Assembly (NCBI GenBank): GCA_040544425.1
Contig: JBEONO010000009.1
Location: 124,001-188,000, forward strand
Direction: 5' to 3'
Source of the DNA: Solimicrobium sp040544425
GTDB taxonomy: Bacteria; Pseudomonadota; Gammaproteobacteria; Burkholderiales; Burkholderiaceae_D
DNA length: 64,000 nt
Numbering within the stretch: the first letter of the stretch is position 1; every line of letters starts with the position of its first letter. Positions 1 through 8,745 of this stretch are shown here, piece by piece. The notes beneath the pieces were generated by a model. It searched no databases. It worked only from the letters and a program-made list of their open reading frames with translations, and was not told the DNA's origin. Made by a program: the position numbers and the translations under genes.

Positions 1-876
1 ATCCATCGGTTTGGCGAAGTCGAGGAATTGGCCGATGATGGCATCCATTTGCGCAATATCCGCCTGCATGCCTTGTTGCGCTGCTTCCGGCAGATGGGCC
101 AGTTCAAGTTCAAGTTGCAAGCGCGCCAAGGGCGTGCGCAGATCGTGTGAAATACCGGCCAGAATAATGGTTCGATCAGCTTCAATGCGCGCCAGTTCCT
201 GAGCCATCTGGTTAAAACTGCGATTGGTTTCGCGAATTTCAGCAAAGCCGTTTTCGGGCAATGGCTTTAAATTTTTTCCTTCTGTAATTGCCAGCGCTGC
301 GGCACTCAATCTGGATAACGGCTGATTGATCAATCGGGTGATCACCATCGCAGCCAATATTGACATCAACAAAATCAGCGCTGACCAGCTGATCCAGCGT
401 AAATTGGATGCCGTGCTGAAGCGTTCGCGATCAAACACGATCCAGTAGTCATCTTCGTCAATCTGGAAGCTGACCCAAAATCCGTCAATGCCGTTGACCC
501 GGCGCGAAAAAATTGTGCCCGCGCCCAATTTGGCGCGCACGATACGCTGCAACTCAGGCATGTAAATACCTTCGGGAGCAGGTTCAATGACATCGCCGTC
601 TTCTAGGGAATAGATACGGACGCCATCGTCGCTGGCCAGATCAAATAACAGCTCTTGACGCTTTTCCGGCGCGGCATGGACTAACGCGGCACGCGTAATG
701 GTAATGACCGACAGCAGTTGCGAGGCGATTTGTTGCGCATGTGGTTTTTCTTCACTGATCTGGAACGTGAAAAACCAGGTCACCAAACTGATGAAAATTG
801 CGAACGTGAGAAAGAAAAAGGTGCGCCAGAACAGGCCGCTTTTCAACCATTGAAATTGACCTTTGATAGACAGCAT
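1..876 (-). CDS. envZ: EnvZ-like sensor histidine kinase, 3' end beyond window
   Basis: Inner-membrane sensor kinase expected to phosphorylate the OmpR protein encoded just upstream. The frame is open from an ATG at 876 to the window edge, giving 292 visible residues. The start is preceded by AGGAAA at good spacing. A hydrophobic segment near residues 15-40 and a second near 160-185 bracket a periplasmic sensor region; a HAMP-like linker follows, then the dimerisation/phosphoacceptor helix with motif GISHDLRTPL, phospho-accepting His at about residue 244. The ATP-binding domain (N, G1, G2 boxes) lies outside the window. The gap to ompR is 18 bp, so the pair is one operon. Family membership is clear from the H-box and partner; the signal sensed cannot be read from sequence. 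Confidence 0.9.
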   Translation of the reverse strand, partial: MLSIKGQFQWLKSGLFWRTFFFLTFAIFISLVTWFFTFQISEEKPHAQQIASQLLSVITITRAALVHAAPEKRQELLFDLASDDGVRIYSLEDGDVIEPAPEGIYMPELQRIVRAKLGAGTIFSRRVNGIDGFWVSFQIDEDDYWIVFDRERFSTASNLRWISWSALILLMSILAAMVITRLINQPLSRLSAAALAITEGKNLKPLPENGFAEIRETNRSFNQMAQELARIEADRTIILAGISHDLRTPLARLQLELELAHLPEAAQQGMQADIAQMDAIIGQFLDFAKPMD

Positions 877-894
877 CAACCTGATTTCCTTTTT

Positions 895-1656
895 TTAACG
901 CGGTTGACCTTCAGGAATAAACACATACCCCAAGCCCCACACGGTTTGAATGTAGAGAGGATTGGAAGGGTCCGGTTCAATCAGTTTGCGCAGGCGGGAA
1001 ATTTGGACATCCAGGCTGCGGTCATATACTTCATATTCGCGACCGCGCGCCAATTCCATCAACTTTTCACGCGACAGAGGTTGACGGGCATGACGGGCAA
1101 AGACTTTTAATACTGAAAATTCGCCGGTGGTGATTGGGATGTTTTCATCGCCTTTTTTCAGCGTCCGCGTACCCAGATCGAGGGTGAATCCGCCGAAGTC
1201 GAATGTCTGTGGTGTTTCAGAAGGAGCACCGGGCGCTTCTTCGCTGCCTTTGCGACGCAACACAGCATTGATGCGGGCGACCAGCTCGCGCGGATTGAAA
1301 GGCTTTGGCAAATAATCATCCGCGCCCATTTCCAGTCCGATAATCCGATCAATATCTTCGCCTTTTGCAGTCAGCATGATAATGGGCGTGACGTCACCAA
1401 TCCCACGCAGGCGACGGCAAATCGATAAACCGTCTTCGCCGGGGAGCATCAGGTCGAGCACCAGCAAATCATAGCGTTCACGCTGCCACAATTTGTTCAT
1501 CGTGGTCGCATTTTCAGCAGTTACCACATTAAAATTTTGTTCGCTCAGGTAGCGCCTCAGCAGTTCCCTCAAGCGAATATCGTCGTCAACGACAAGGATC
1601 TTTGCCTGGTGGCCGGCATGCCCGGGTGTTGGATTGGATGTGGTTTCTGTATTCAT
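895..1656 (-). CDS. ompR: OmpR-type response regulator
   Basis: Two-component response regulator of 253 residues. The receiver domain (about residues 18-135) has the acidic pair DDD at 24-26, the phospho-accepting Asp at 68 in LVLDLMLPG, and the conserved Lys in LPKPF. A winged-helix DNA-binding domain follows (about 150-250) with the family hallmark VWGLGYVF near the end. ATG start at 1656; the first 17 residues are a polar extension before the receiver domain. It is first in an operon with the EnvZ-like kinase. OmpR regulators usually control porins and osmotic response; a porin gene lies at 44980-46074 but a link is only inferred. Confidence 0.95.
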   Translation of the reverse strand: MNTETTSNPTPGHAGHQAKILVVDDDIRLRELLRRYLSEQNFNVVTAENATTMNKLWQRERYDLLVLDLMLPGEDGLSICRRLRGIGDVTPIIMLTAKGEDIDRIIGLEMGADDYLPKPFNPRELVARINAVLRRKGSEEAPGAPSETPQTFDFGGFTLDLGTRTLKKGDENIPITTGEFSVLKVFARHARQPLSREKLMELARGREYEVYDRSLDVQISRLRKLIEPDPSNPLYIQTVWGLGYVFIPEGQPR

Positions 1657-1844
1657 GGCTATATGGTAGAGAGTTTTCCCAGAGTTGGGAGATACTTTAA
1701 ATAATGTTCACAAATTGTTACACACTTTACGGCAAAACTCACCACTCAATCAAACACAAGAACATACAATCAATCTTTACCAACCGTGCTGGTGCGCGTC
1801 TTGGATTTCCTGTGATTCGAAGCCTGCCAAAACCATTGAGCACT

Positions 1845-2162
1845 ATGACTGGATTGCGTTTTCTTATTTGTTGTAGTTTGTCAGCCCTGGCCTGTGCTGC
1901 CTGGGCAGGAGGCGCGCAGACTAACGTGCAGGCCAGCGATGACCGGCCGGTAGATCGTAACGACCCTGGCATCCATAAGCAAGAAAAATTCGCGGGCCGG
2001 GCCAATTCTCAGTCAAATGAAGTTGCGCTTAAAAATCCAAACGCAAAATACCCGTCATACACCACTGAATTGCACGATAAAAAACCGCTGTCCAAGGAAG
2101 AAAAGCGCGCTTTGCGGCGCCAGATCAATGAGACAGAGATCATGTACCCCAAAAAGAATTAA
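1845..2162 (+). CDS. Small secreted protein of unknown function
   Basis: A 105-residue protein starting at the ATG at 1845 (MTGLRFLICC). The first 22 residues form a signal peptide with a hydrophobic core and an AWA-type cleavage site. The mature part is polar and charged, with a lysine/arginine-rich C-terminus (SKEEKRALRRQINETE). The frame is open further upstream to 1704, but only the 1845 start gives a signal peptide at the N-terminus. It is transcribed away from ompR and ends 15 bp before the convergent yheS stop. I do not recognise a family. It could be an OmpR-controlled envelope gene because of position alone. Confidence 0.6.
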   Translation: MTGLRFLICCSLSALACAAWAGGAQTNVQASDDRPVDRNDPGIHKQEKFAGRANSQSNEVALKNPNAKYPSYTTELHDKKPLSKEEKRALRRQINETEIMYPKKN

Positions 2163-2177
2163 TCGGGGTCAGGCCGA

Positions 2178-4118
2178 TTAAGCTTCAAGCTGTTCACTTA
2201 ACATCAACCATTCACTCTCTGCTGCTTCCAGATTTTGCTGGGCGCTGCTTTGCAGTGCCAGCAGTTCTTTTAATTCCGCTTTGCGTTTTTCTTCGTAGAT
2301 TCCGCTGTCAGCCAATTTGCTGGCCAGCTTTGTCAAATCGCGATTGCATTGCACGATCGTTTCGTCAAGGCGCGCGATCTTCGCTTCCAGAGCCTTCTTT
2401 TGAGTTGGATTGAGCGATGAGGTTTTTGTTGCCTTGATCACTGTCTCAGTCGCCGGGTTGGCAGGTGCCTGCAATTGTGCAGCCTGTTTTTTTGCAGCCT
2501 CGACGCTGGCCAGCTTGTTTTGCAGCAGCCAGTCTTTATAGTCATCCAGATCGCCGTCAAAAGGTTCAAGCTTGCCGTTGGCGACAATGATGAATTGATC
2601 GGTGGTGGCGCGCAATAAATGGCGATCATGTGATACCAATACGACCGTACCTTCAAACTGTGCCAGTGCGTCGGTGAGTGCTTCACGTGTTTCCAGATCC
2701 AGATGGTTGGTCGGCTCATCAAGTAACAGTAAATTCGGGCGCTGCCAGACGATTAGTGCCAATGCCAGGCGTGCTTTTTCGCCACCCGAGAAAGGCTTGA
2801 TCGGCGAGGTCACCATCGTGCCTGGAAAATTGAAACTGCCTAAAAAATTCCGCAACTCCTGTTCGCGCACATTCGGCGCGATTTTCACCAGATGCCAGAG
2901 CGGAGATTCATCATGCCGCAACATTTCAACCTGATGCTGGGCAAAATAGCCGATGGTCAGTCCCTTGCCCAAGTGCGCATCACCCAGGATCGGTGCCAAT
3001 TCTCCAGCGATCGTTTTGATCAGTGTTGACTTGCCGGCACCATTGACGCCGAGCAGGCCAATGCGTTGCCCGATCTGCAGTGAAAAATTGATCTGTTCGA
3101 CAATGATTTTGGTTTTGCTGTGATCGTGTTCATCCAGAAAATAACCGGCGCTGACATCTTCCATTACCAACAACGGATTGGGGGCGTTCAGTGGTTCGCG
3201 GAATTCAAAGGAAAATTCTGCAGCCGCGCGCAACGGAGCGAGTTCATCCATGCGCGCCAGAGCCTTGACGCGGCTTTGTGCCTGTTTGGCCTTGCTGGCT
3301 TTGGCTTTGAACCGGTCAATAAACGATTGCAGGTGGGCGCGTTGCCGGTTTTGTTTTTCGAGCATGCCTTGTGCCAGCTCCAACTGGGCCAGGCGTTGAC
3401 GTTCGAAGCTGGAATAATTGCCGCCGTAGCGTTTCAATTTGCGCTCGTCGATGTGCACGATGACATTCACCACACCGTCCAGGAAGTCGCGATCATGCGA
3501 AATAATGATCAGCGTGCCGGCATAGCGTTTTAACCATTCTTCCAGCCAGATGATCGCGTCCAGATCCAGATGGTTGGTCGGTTCATCGAGCAGCAGCAAA
3601 TCAGACTGGCACATCAGTGCCTGCGCCAGATTTAAACGCATACGCCAGCCACCTGAAAAACTGGCGACGGATTGGCTCATCTGCTGCATCGTGAACCCAA
3701 GTCCCAACAACAGTTGTTCGCCGCGTGACTGTACGGTGTAGGCATCGGCATCGGCCAGTGCGATATACACTTCGGCGATTTCATTGCCGTTAGCGTCAGT
3801 GGCTTCCTGACTTTCCAGTTCACTGAGTCTGGCTTCCAGTTTGCGCAGCCTGGTATCACCGTCGATTGCATAATCGAGTGCCGAGCGTTCCAGTGCCGGG
3901 GTCTCCTGGGCAACATAGGCAACCTGCCACTGTGCAGGAAAATCCAGACTGCCCTGATCGGAATGGATTTCATTACGCAACATCCCGAACAGGCTTGATT
4001 TTCCGGCGCCATTGGAACCGATCAAGCCGATTTTCTCACGCGGATTCAAAGTCAGATCCACCCCTTCGAAAAGAGGTTTGGTACCGCGCATTAAGTGGAG
4101 TTGTTGAAAACGTATCAT
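2178..4118 (-). CDS. yheS: ABC-F family ATPase, YheS type
   Basis: Soluble twin-ATPase of the ABC-F group, thought to act on ribosomes (translation factor) and not in transport, as there are no membrane segments. 646 residues from the ATG at 4118 (MIRFQQLHLMRG). ABC domain 1 carries Walker A GSNGAGKSS, signature FSGGWRMRLNLAQAL and Walker B LLLLDEPTNHLDLD; the linker region is rich in K/A/Q; ABC domain 2 has GVNGAGKST, FSGGEKARLAL and a second LLLLDEPTNHLDLE. A C-terminal coiled coil covers about the last 80 residues. The open frame extends 10 codons upstream, but the family N-terminus matches the 4118 start. It is last in the minus-strand dap run, 79 bp after prmB. Confidence 0.93.
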   Translation of the reverse strand: MIRFQQLHLMRGTKPLFEGVDLTLNPREKIGLIGSNGAGKSSLFGMLRNEIHSDQGSLDFPAQWQVAYVAQETPALERSALDYAIDGDTRLRKLEARLSELESQEATDANGNEIAEVYIALADADAYTVQSRGEQLLLGLGFTMQQMSQSVASFSGGWRMRLNLAQALMCQSDLLLLDEPTNHLDLDAIIWLEEWLKRYAGTLIIISHDRDFLDGVVNVIVHIDERKLKRYGGNYSSFERQRLAQLELAQGMLEKQNRQRAHLQSFIDRFKAKASKAKQAQSRVKALARMDELAPLRAAAEFSFEFREPLNAPNPLLVMEDVSAGYFLDEHDHSKTKIIVEQINFSLQIGQRIGLLGVNGAGKSTLIKTIAGELAPILGDAHLGKGLTIGYFAQHQVEMLRHDESPLWHLVKIAPNVREQELRNFLGSFNFPGTMVTSPIKPFSGGEKARLALALIVWQRPNLLLLDEPTNHLDLETREALTDALAQFEGTVVLVSHDRHLLRATTDQFIIVANGKLEPFDGDLDDYKDWLLQNKLASVEAAKKQAAQLQAPANPATETVIKATKTSSLNPTQKKALEAKIARLDETIVQCNRDLTKLASKLADSGIYEEKRKAELKELLALQSSAQQNLEAAESEWLMLSEQLEA

Positions 4119-4197
4119 GATTTTTTCATTCTGAAGGTTGTCTATCAACCTTCATGGGATAGAGGTGAGGTGTTGTAACTGAGGCCTGTGGCGTTAA

Positions 4198-5097
4198 CTA
4201 AGGAAGCTGGTCCGCTCTGAGCAAAAACACCATATCGTCGCCTGCCGAAGTTGACAGCCAGGTAAAGTCCAATTCAGGAAATGCTGCTTCAGCGTAGGCG
4301 CGTTCGTGACCGATTTCAACGATTAGTACGCCGTCCGGTGTCAGGTATTTTCTGGCGTTGGCAATGATCGTTCTGACCAGGTCCATACCGTCGGTTCCGC
4401 CACCCAGCGCAATTTGTGGTTCGTGCAAATATTCCTCTGGCAATTTGCTCATTGAGCTGCTGTTGACGTAGGGCGGATTGGATACGATCAGCTGATATTT
4501 TTTTTCCGGCACATTGCTGTACAGGTCCGATTCGATCAATGAGATCCGGTCTTCCAGTTCGTACGTCGCCACATTGATTTTGGCAACAGCCAGTGCGTCG
4601 GTCGAGATATCTGCGGTGTCCACCTGCGCCTCTGGGAAAGCATCTGCCAGCATAATCGGCAGGCAACCTGACCCGGTACATAATTCCAGAATGTCGGTGA
4701 CGGCATCGGGACCGCTGATCCACGGTGAAAAGTAACCGGGGATTAATTCGGCAATAAACGAACGTGGCACGATGACGCGCTCGTCGACATAAAAACGGTA
4801 GGTTCCCAGCCAGGCTTCGTTGGTAATGTAGGCGGCAGGAACCCGATCAGTCGTACGTCGTTCAACCACTTTCAGAATGTGGGCAATTTCTGCTGGCAGC
4901 AAATGTGCATCGAGGTAAAGTTCAAGGTTGTCCAGTGGCAGGTGCAGGGTATGCAAAAGCAGATAAGCGGCTTCATCGACGGCATTGCTGGAGCCTTGAC
5001 CAAAAACAAGCTTGGCCGCATTGAAGCGGCTCACCGCATAACGCAAGACATCGCGCAGCGTGGTAAAGGGGTGGTTGGTCAGGACTGGGTTATACAT
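4198..5097 (-). CDS. prmB: Ribosomal protein uL3 N5-glutamine methyltransferase
   Basis: SAM-dependent enzyme that methylates a glutamine side chain in ribosomal protein L3. 299 residues from the ATG at 5097. The SAM-binding motif is LELCTGSGCL (about 137-146) and the catalytic NPPY is at 207-210, the hallmark of N5-glutamine methyltransferases; the sequence around it (YLHEPQIALGGG) separates PrmB from PrmC. A TTG six codons upstream (5115) is in frame, but neither start has a strong ribosome-binding site, so the exact start is unsettled. It follows dapE by about 30 bp, an arrangement common in betaproteobacteria. Confidence 0.92.
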   Translation of the reverse strand: MYNPVLTNHPFTTLRDVLRYAVSRFNAAKLVFGQGSSNAVDEAAYLLLHTLHLPLDNLELYLDAHLLPAEIAHILKVVERRTTDRVPAAYITNEAWLGTYRFYVDERVIVPRSFIAELIPGYFSPWISGPDAVTDILELCTGSGCLPIMLADAFPEAQVDTADISTDALAVAKINVATYELEDRISLIESDLYSNVPEKKYQLIVSNPPYVNSSSMSKLPEEYLHEPQIALGGGTDGMDLVRTIIANARKYLTPDGVLIVEIGHERAYAEAAFPELDFTWLSTSAGDDMVFLLRADQLP

Positions 5098-5126
5098 TTT
5101 TAGCGGTGTTTTCAAAAAGTCGGCAA

Positions 5127-6254
5127 CTATAACAAAATATTTTCAAGAGTCCTGCGATAAATATTCTTCAAGGGGTCAATCTCGCTCAACGCGATGTGTT
5201 CATCAATCTTGTGGATGCTGGCATTGCTTGGTCCGAACTCAATGACTTGCGGGCAGATTTGGGCGATAAACCGGCCGTCTGACGTACCGCCGGTAGTTGA
5301 CAGTTCGGTGATGAGACCAGTCTCTGCACGAATGGCTTCGGACAACGCGTCGCTCAAGGTGCCTTTCGGCGTTAAAAAAGGTTGGCCGTTAATTGTCCAG
5401 TCCAGCGCGTAATCCAATTGATGTCTGTCTAAAATCGCACGTACGCGTTGCTGTAAATTTTCAGCCGTACTGGCATTGGAAAACCGGAAGTTGAAATCAA
5501 CCGTCAGCGAACCGGGAATCACATTCGACGCGCCGGTCCCGGCATGTAAATTGGAAATCTGGAAGGAAGTCGGCAGATAATATTCGTTGGCCTGATCCCA
5601 GACTTCCTGGGTCAATTCAGCAATTGCAGCAGCGGAGGTGTGGATGGGGTTGCGCGCCAGTTGGGGATAGGCGATGTGACCCTGGATCCCATGCACCACC
5701 AGCTTGCCGGACATCGAGCCACGGCGGCCATTTTTGATCGTGTCGCCAAATTTCTGCGCGGAGGTAGGTTCACCCACAATGCAGTAATCCAGTTTTTCGC
5801 CACGCTGCTTCAACATGTCACAGACCACCACGGTGCCGTCTGTGGCGGGTCCCTCTTCGTCGCTGGTAATGAGGAATCCGATTGAGCCCTGATGCTGTGG
5901 ATGTTGACTTACAAATTCTTCAGTCGCAACCAGCATGGCTGCAATCGAACATTTCATATCCGCTGCACCGCGCCCGTACAAAATGCCATCGCGGATGGTG
6001 GGAACGAAAGGATTGGAATGCCATTTTTCCAGTGGCCCGGTCGGAACAACATCGGTGTGTCCGGCAAACACGATCAGCGGTGAGCCGATGCCGCGCCGCG
6101 CCCAAAGATTGCTGACGTTCCCTGATTGAATCGACTCGCAGTGAAAACCCAGCGGATTTAATACGTCCTGCACCAGTTGCTGGCAACCCAGGTCCGAGGG
6201 AGTGACAGATTCAAGTGCGATCAATTGTTCGGTTAATTTTAAAGTCTTGCTCAT
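5127..6254 (-). CDS. dapE: Succinyl-diaminopimelate desuccinylase
   Basis: Hydrolyses N-succinyl-LL-2,6-diaminopimelate to LL-DAP and succinate in the succinylase branch of lysine/peptidoglycan synthesis; a cytoplasmic dizinc M20-family enzyme. 375 residues, usual length. Metal and catalytic residues are visible: His66 and Asp68 in FAGHTDVV, Asp99 in GRGAADMK, the Glu pair in SDEEGPATDG (about 133-134), and the C-terminal His in SIHKIDEH. A lid/dimerisation domain lies between about 180 and 290. ATG start at 6254. It is in one run with dapC, dapD and prmB. Confidence 0.96.
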   Translation of the reverse strand: MSKTLKLTEQLIALESVTPSDLGCQQLVQDVLNPLGFHCESIQSGNVSNLWARRGIGSPLIVFAGHTDVVPTGPLEKWHSNPFVPTIRDGILYGRGAADMKCSIAAMLVATEEFVSQHPQHQGSIGFLITSDEEGPATDGTVVVCDMLKQRGEKLDYCIVGEPTSAQKFGDTIKNGRRGSMSGKLVVHGIQGHIAYPQLARNPIHTSAAAIAELTQEVWDQANEYYLPTSFQISNLHAGTGASNVIPGSLTVDFNFRFSNASTAENLQQRVRAILDRHQLDYALDWTINGQPFLTPKGTLSDALSEAIRAETGLITELSTTGGTSDGRFIAQICPQVIEFGPSNASIHKIDEHIALSEIDPLKNIYRRTLENILL

Positions 6255-6298
6255 AGGTGATTGAAAAGTGAGTAATGCCTGGATCAGTTGCGTTGTAC

Positions 6299-6670
6299 TT
6301 AATTCGCGAAGTCCAGTTGTGTGTAAGCTGCTTCAGAAAAGCCGACTAAAATTTCGGTGCTGTGTTTGTGGTGAACAACCAGGACGGGCCGTTTAATTAC
6401 GGAGGGATGTTGCACCATGCATTGTATGGCGCTGCGCTCATCGTCAATTTCAGCTTGTTCCTGTTGCGGCAGATTGCGCCAGGTAGTGCCTTTACGGTTG
6501 ATTAAAACTTCCCAGCCGACCTGCTTCAACCAAGTCTGTATCAATTCGGGGGTAACGCCAGCTTTTTTGAAGTCATGGAAGTGAACATCAATCTGATGTT
6601 CACCAAGCCAGTTTTTTGCCTTTTTTACCTGATCACAATTTGGAATGCCATACATAGTTACGTCAGACAT
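6299..6670 (-). CDS. ArsC/Spx-family thioredoxin-fold protein (YffB-like)
   Basis: A 123-residue protein with a thioredoxin fold of the ArsC/Spx group. The N-terminal MYGIPNCDQVKKAKNWL segment carries the single conserved Cys of the YffB subgroup (NCD), followed by the family feature KRP-type loop near residue 93 (IKRPVLVV). YffB proteins commonly sit beside dapE, as here (44 bp upstream of it). The start overlaps the pilU stop by 8 bp, which suggests translational coupling. Biochemical function of the subgroup is not settled; arsenate reduction should not be assumed. Confidence 0.85.
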   Translation of the reverse strand: MSDVTMYGIPNCDQVKKAKNWLGEHQIDVHFHDFKKAGVTPELIQTWLKQVGWEVLINRKGTTWRNLPQQEQAEIDDERSAIQCMVQHPSVIKRPVLVVHHKHSTEILVGFSEAAYTQLDFAN

Positions 6671-7799
6671 TTAAAGTGAACTCGGTAAATGATGCTTCTT
6701 CAACTTTGGGCGGTTCGGGTTCTGCATTTGCAGTACCCTGGTTCTGTTCATTATTCAACAGCCATAACAGGTTATTGGCGGAATCTGCATTGGCCAGTCC
6801 TTCTTCCTGACTGATCAGGCCATCGTTAATTAATTGCAGCAGGGCGCGTTCGAAGGTTTGTGAGCCTGGCGACAGACTCTTGTCAATCGCTTCCTTGATT
6901 TCAGACATGTCACCAGCCGCAATCAAATCTGCAACGTAACGGGTATTCAACAGTACTTCAACGGCAGGGTAACGACCACCGTCGATTGACTTGATCAGGC
7001 GCTGCGACACGACGGCCCGAATCGACGACGCCAAATCAAGCAGTAGAGCGGTGCGATGCTCATTCGGGAAGAAACTGATAATCCGATTGAGTGCCTGGTA
7101 ACTGTTGTTGGCATGCAGCGTTGCCAGCACCAGATGGCCAGACTGCGCATACGACATCGCAGAACCCATGGTCGCTTCATCGCGAATCTCACCAATCAAA
7201 ATGCAGTCAGGTGCCTGGCGCAGCGAGTTGCGCAGGGCAACTTCCAGACTGGCCGAATCCGTACCGATTTCACGTTGATTCACAATCGATTTTTTACTGC
7301 GGAACAAATATTCGATCGGATCTTCAATCGTCAAAATGTGACCGGTGCGTTGGGTATTGCGATGATCGAGCATGGAGGCAATCGTGGTCGATTTGCCTGA
7401 GCCGGTCGAGCCTACCAATAAAATCAGGCCACGCTTTTCCATAATCAAATCGCCCAACACAGCCGGCAGGCGCAAGGCTGAGAGCGCCGGGATATGGCCA
7501 GGAACGAAGCGGAATACGGCAGAGATCGAACCACGCTGGCGGAATGCCGACAGGCGGAATCGACCAATGCCGGAAGCACCGATACCGAGGTTGAGCTCGT
7601 TTTCGCGGTGCAGTTTATCCATATCTTCGGCGGAGACGACTTCGGTAAGCAGAGCCATGATGTTTGCCTGGTCCATCTTCTGATTATTTATCGGCAGAAG
7701 ATTGCCGTTAATTTTGAGATGAATAGGCGAGTTGATTGCAAAAAACATATCTGATGCCTGTTTTTCCTTCATCAACTCAAACAAACGTTCCATTGCCAT
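6663..7799 (-). CDS. pilU: Type IV pilus retraction ATPase, PilU type
   Basis: Hexameric secretion-type ATPase that assists PilT in retracting type IV pili; acts at the cytoplasmic face of the pilus machine. 378 residues. Walker A is GSTGSGKST at 130-138, the Asp box is TIEDPIEYL, Walker B region ILIGEIRD, and the His box TLHANN. The C-terminal tail beyond residue 345 is longer and acidic, typical of PilU and not PilT. ATG at 7799, with a second in-frame ATG two codons later. Its place between dapD and dapE is unusual because no other pilus gene is in this block. Confidence 0.9.
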   Translation of the reverse strand: MAMERLFELMKEKQASDMFFAINSPIHLKINGNLLPINNQKMDQANIMALLTEVVSAEDMDKLHRENELNLGIGASGIGRFRLSAFRQRGSISAVFRFVPGHIPALSALRLPAVLGDLIMEKRGLILLVGSTGSGKSTTIASMLDHRNTQRTGHILTIEDPIEYLFRSKKSIVNQREIGTDSASLEVALRNSLRQAPDCILIGEIRDEATMGSAMSYAQSGHLVLATLHANNSYQALNRIISFFPNEHRTALLLDLASSIRAVVSQRLIKSIDGGRYPAVEVLLNTRYVADLIAAGDMSEIKEAIDKSLSPGSQTFERALLQLINDGLISQEEGLANADSANNLLWLLNNEQNQGTANAEPEPPKVEEASFTEFTLNV

Positions 7800-7893
7800 G
7801 ACATTTCCTTCCCTTGAAATCAGCGTGAAATTGATTTGATTGTTTTTTAGGAGCCGCGGTACCGGGTTTTATCTGAATATTTCAAGTTGGCAA

Positions 7894-8718
7894 TTATACG
7901 CCTCGTAACAAGTCATTTATGCTTGTTTTTGACCTGGTTTGTGCATCGACCCGCTTTACAATCACTGCGCAGTACAGACTGTAACGGCCATCTGCACTTG
8001 GCAAATTACCTGAAACGACTACGGAACCGGCCGGAATGCGCCCATAAGTGACTTCACCGGTGGCGCGATCGTAAATCTTGGTGGATTGCCCAATGTAGAC
8101 CCCCATTGAAATGACGGAGTTCTCTTCCACGATCACCCCTTCGACAACTTCGGAGCGCGCGCCGATAAAGCAATTGTCTTCGATGATGGTCGGATTGGCC
8201 TGCATCGGTTCCAGTACGCCGCCGATGCCAACTCCTCCCGACAGATGCACGTTCTTGCCGATTTGTGCGCATGAGCCGACCGTCGCCCAGGTATCAATCA
8301 TTGCGCCTTCATCGACATAGGCACCAATATTCACATAGGATGGCATCAAGACCACATTCTTCCCGATGAAGCTGCCGCGCCGCGCTACTGCCGGAGGCAC
8401 TACGCGGAAACCTGCGTTGGCAAAATCATCGGCTGAATAATCGGCAAATTTGGTCGGTACTTTGTCGTAGAACTGCATGTGGTCGCCGCTAGGCATGACG
8501 CGGTTTTCTTCCAATCGAAACGATAACAGGACCGCCATTTTGACCCATTGATTCACCTGCCATTGTCCGGTTGTGATTCGTTCTGCCACGCGCAGCGTGC
8601 CATTGTCCAGTTGCGCCAGGACCTCACTGACAGCATTTCTTAATTCGGTCGGGGCAGACTTCGGTGAGTAACTGGCCCGATTTTCCCAGGCTTGTTCGAT
8701 AATTTGTTGAGTTGACAT
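7894..8718 (-). CDS. dapD: Tetrahydrodipicolinate N-succinyltransferase
   Basis: Transfers succinyl from succinyl-CoA to tetrahydrodipicolinate, the committed step of the succinylase DAP pathway; a cytoplasmic trimer. 274 residues, exactly the usual length. After an alpha-helical N-terminal domain (about 1-100) a left-handed beta-helix of hexapeptide repeats runs from about 105 to 235 (SYVNIGAYVDEGAMIDTWAT-type repeats), including the conserved GGVGIGGVLEP stretch. ATG at 8718. It lies 27 bp after dapC and upstream of pilU. Confidence 0.97.
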   Translation of the reverse strand: MSTQQIIEQAWENRASYSPKSAPTELRNAVSEVLAQLDNGTLRVAERITTGQWQVNQWVKMAVLLSFRLEENRVMPSGDHMQFYDKVPTKFADYSADDFANAGFRVVPPAVARRGSFIGKNVVLMPSYVNIGAYVDEGAMIDTWATVGSCAQIGKNVHLSGGVGIGGVLEPMQANPTIIEDNCFIGARSEVVEGVIVEENSVISMGVYIGQSTKIYDRATGEVTYGRIPAGSVVVSGNLPSADGRYSLYCAVIVKRVDAQTRSKTSINDLLRGV

Positions 8719-8745
8719 AGTAGGGTTGGTTTCAAGATAAAAAAA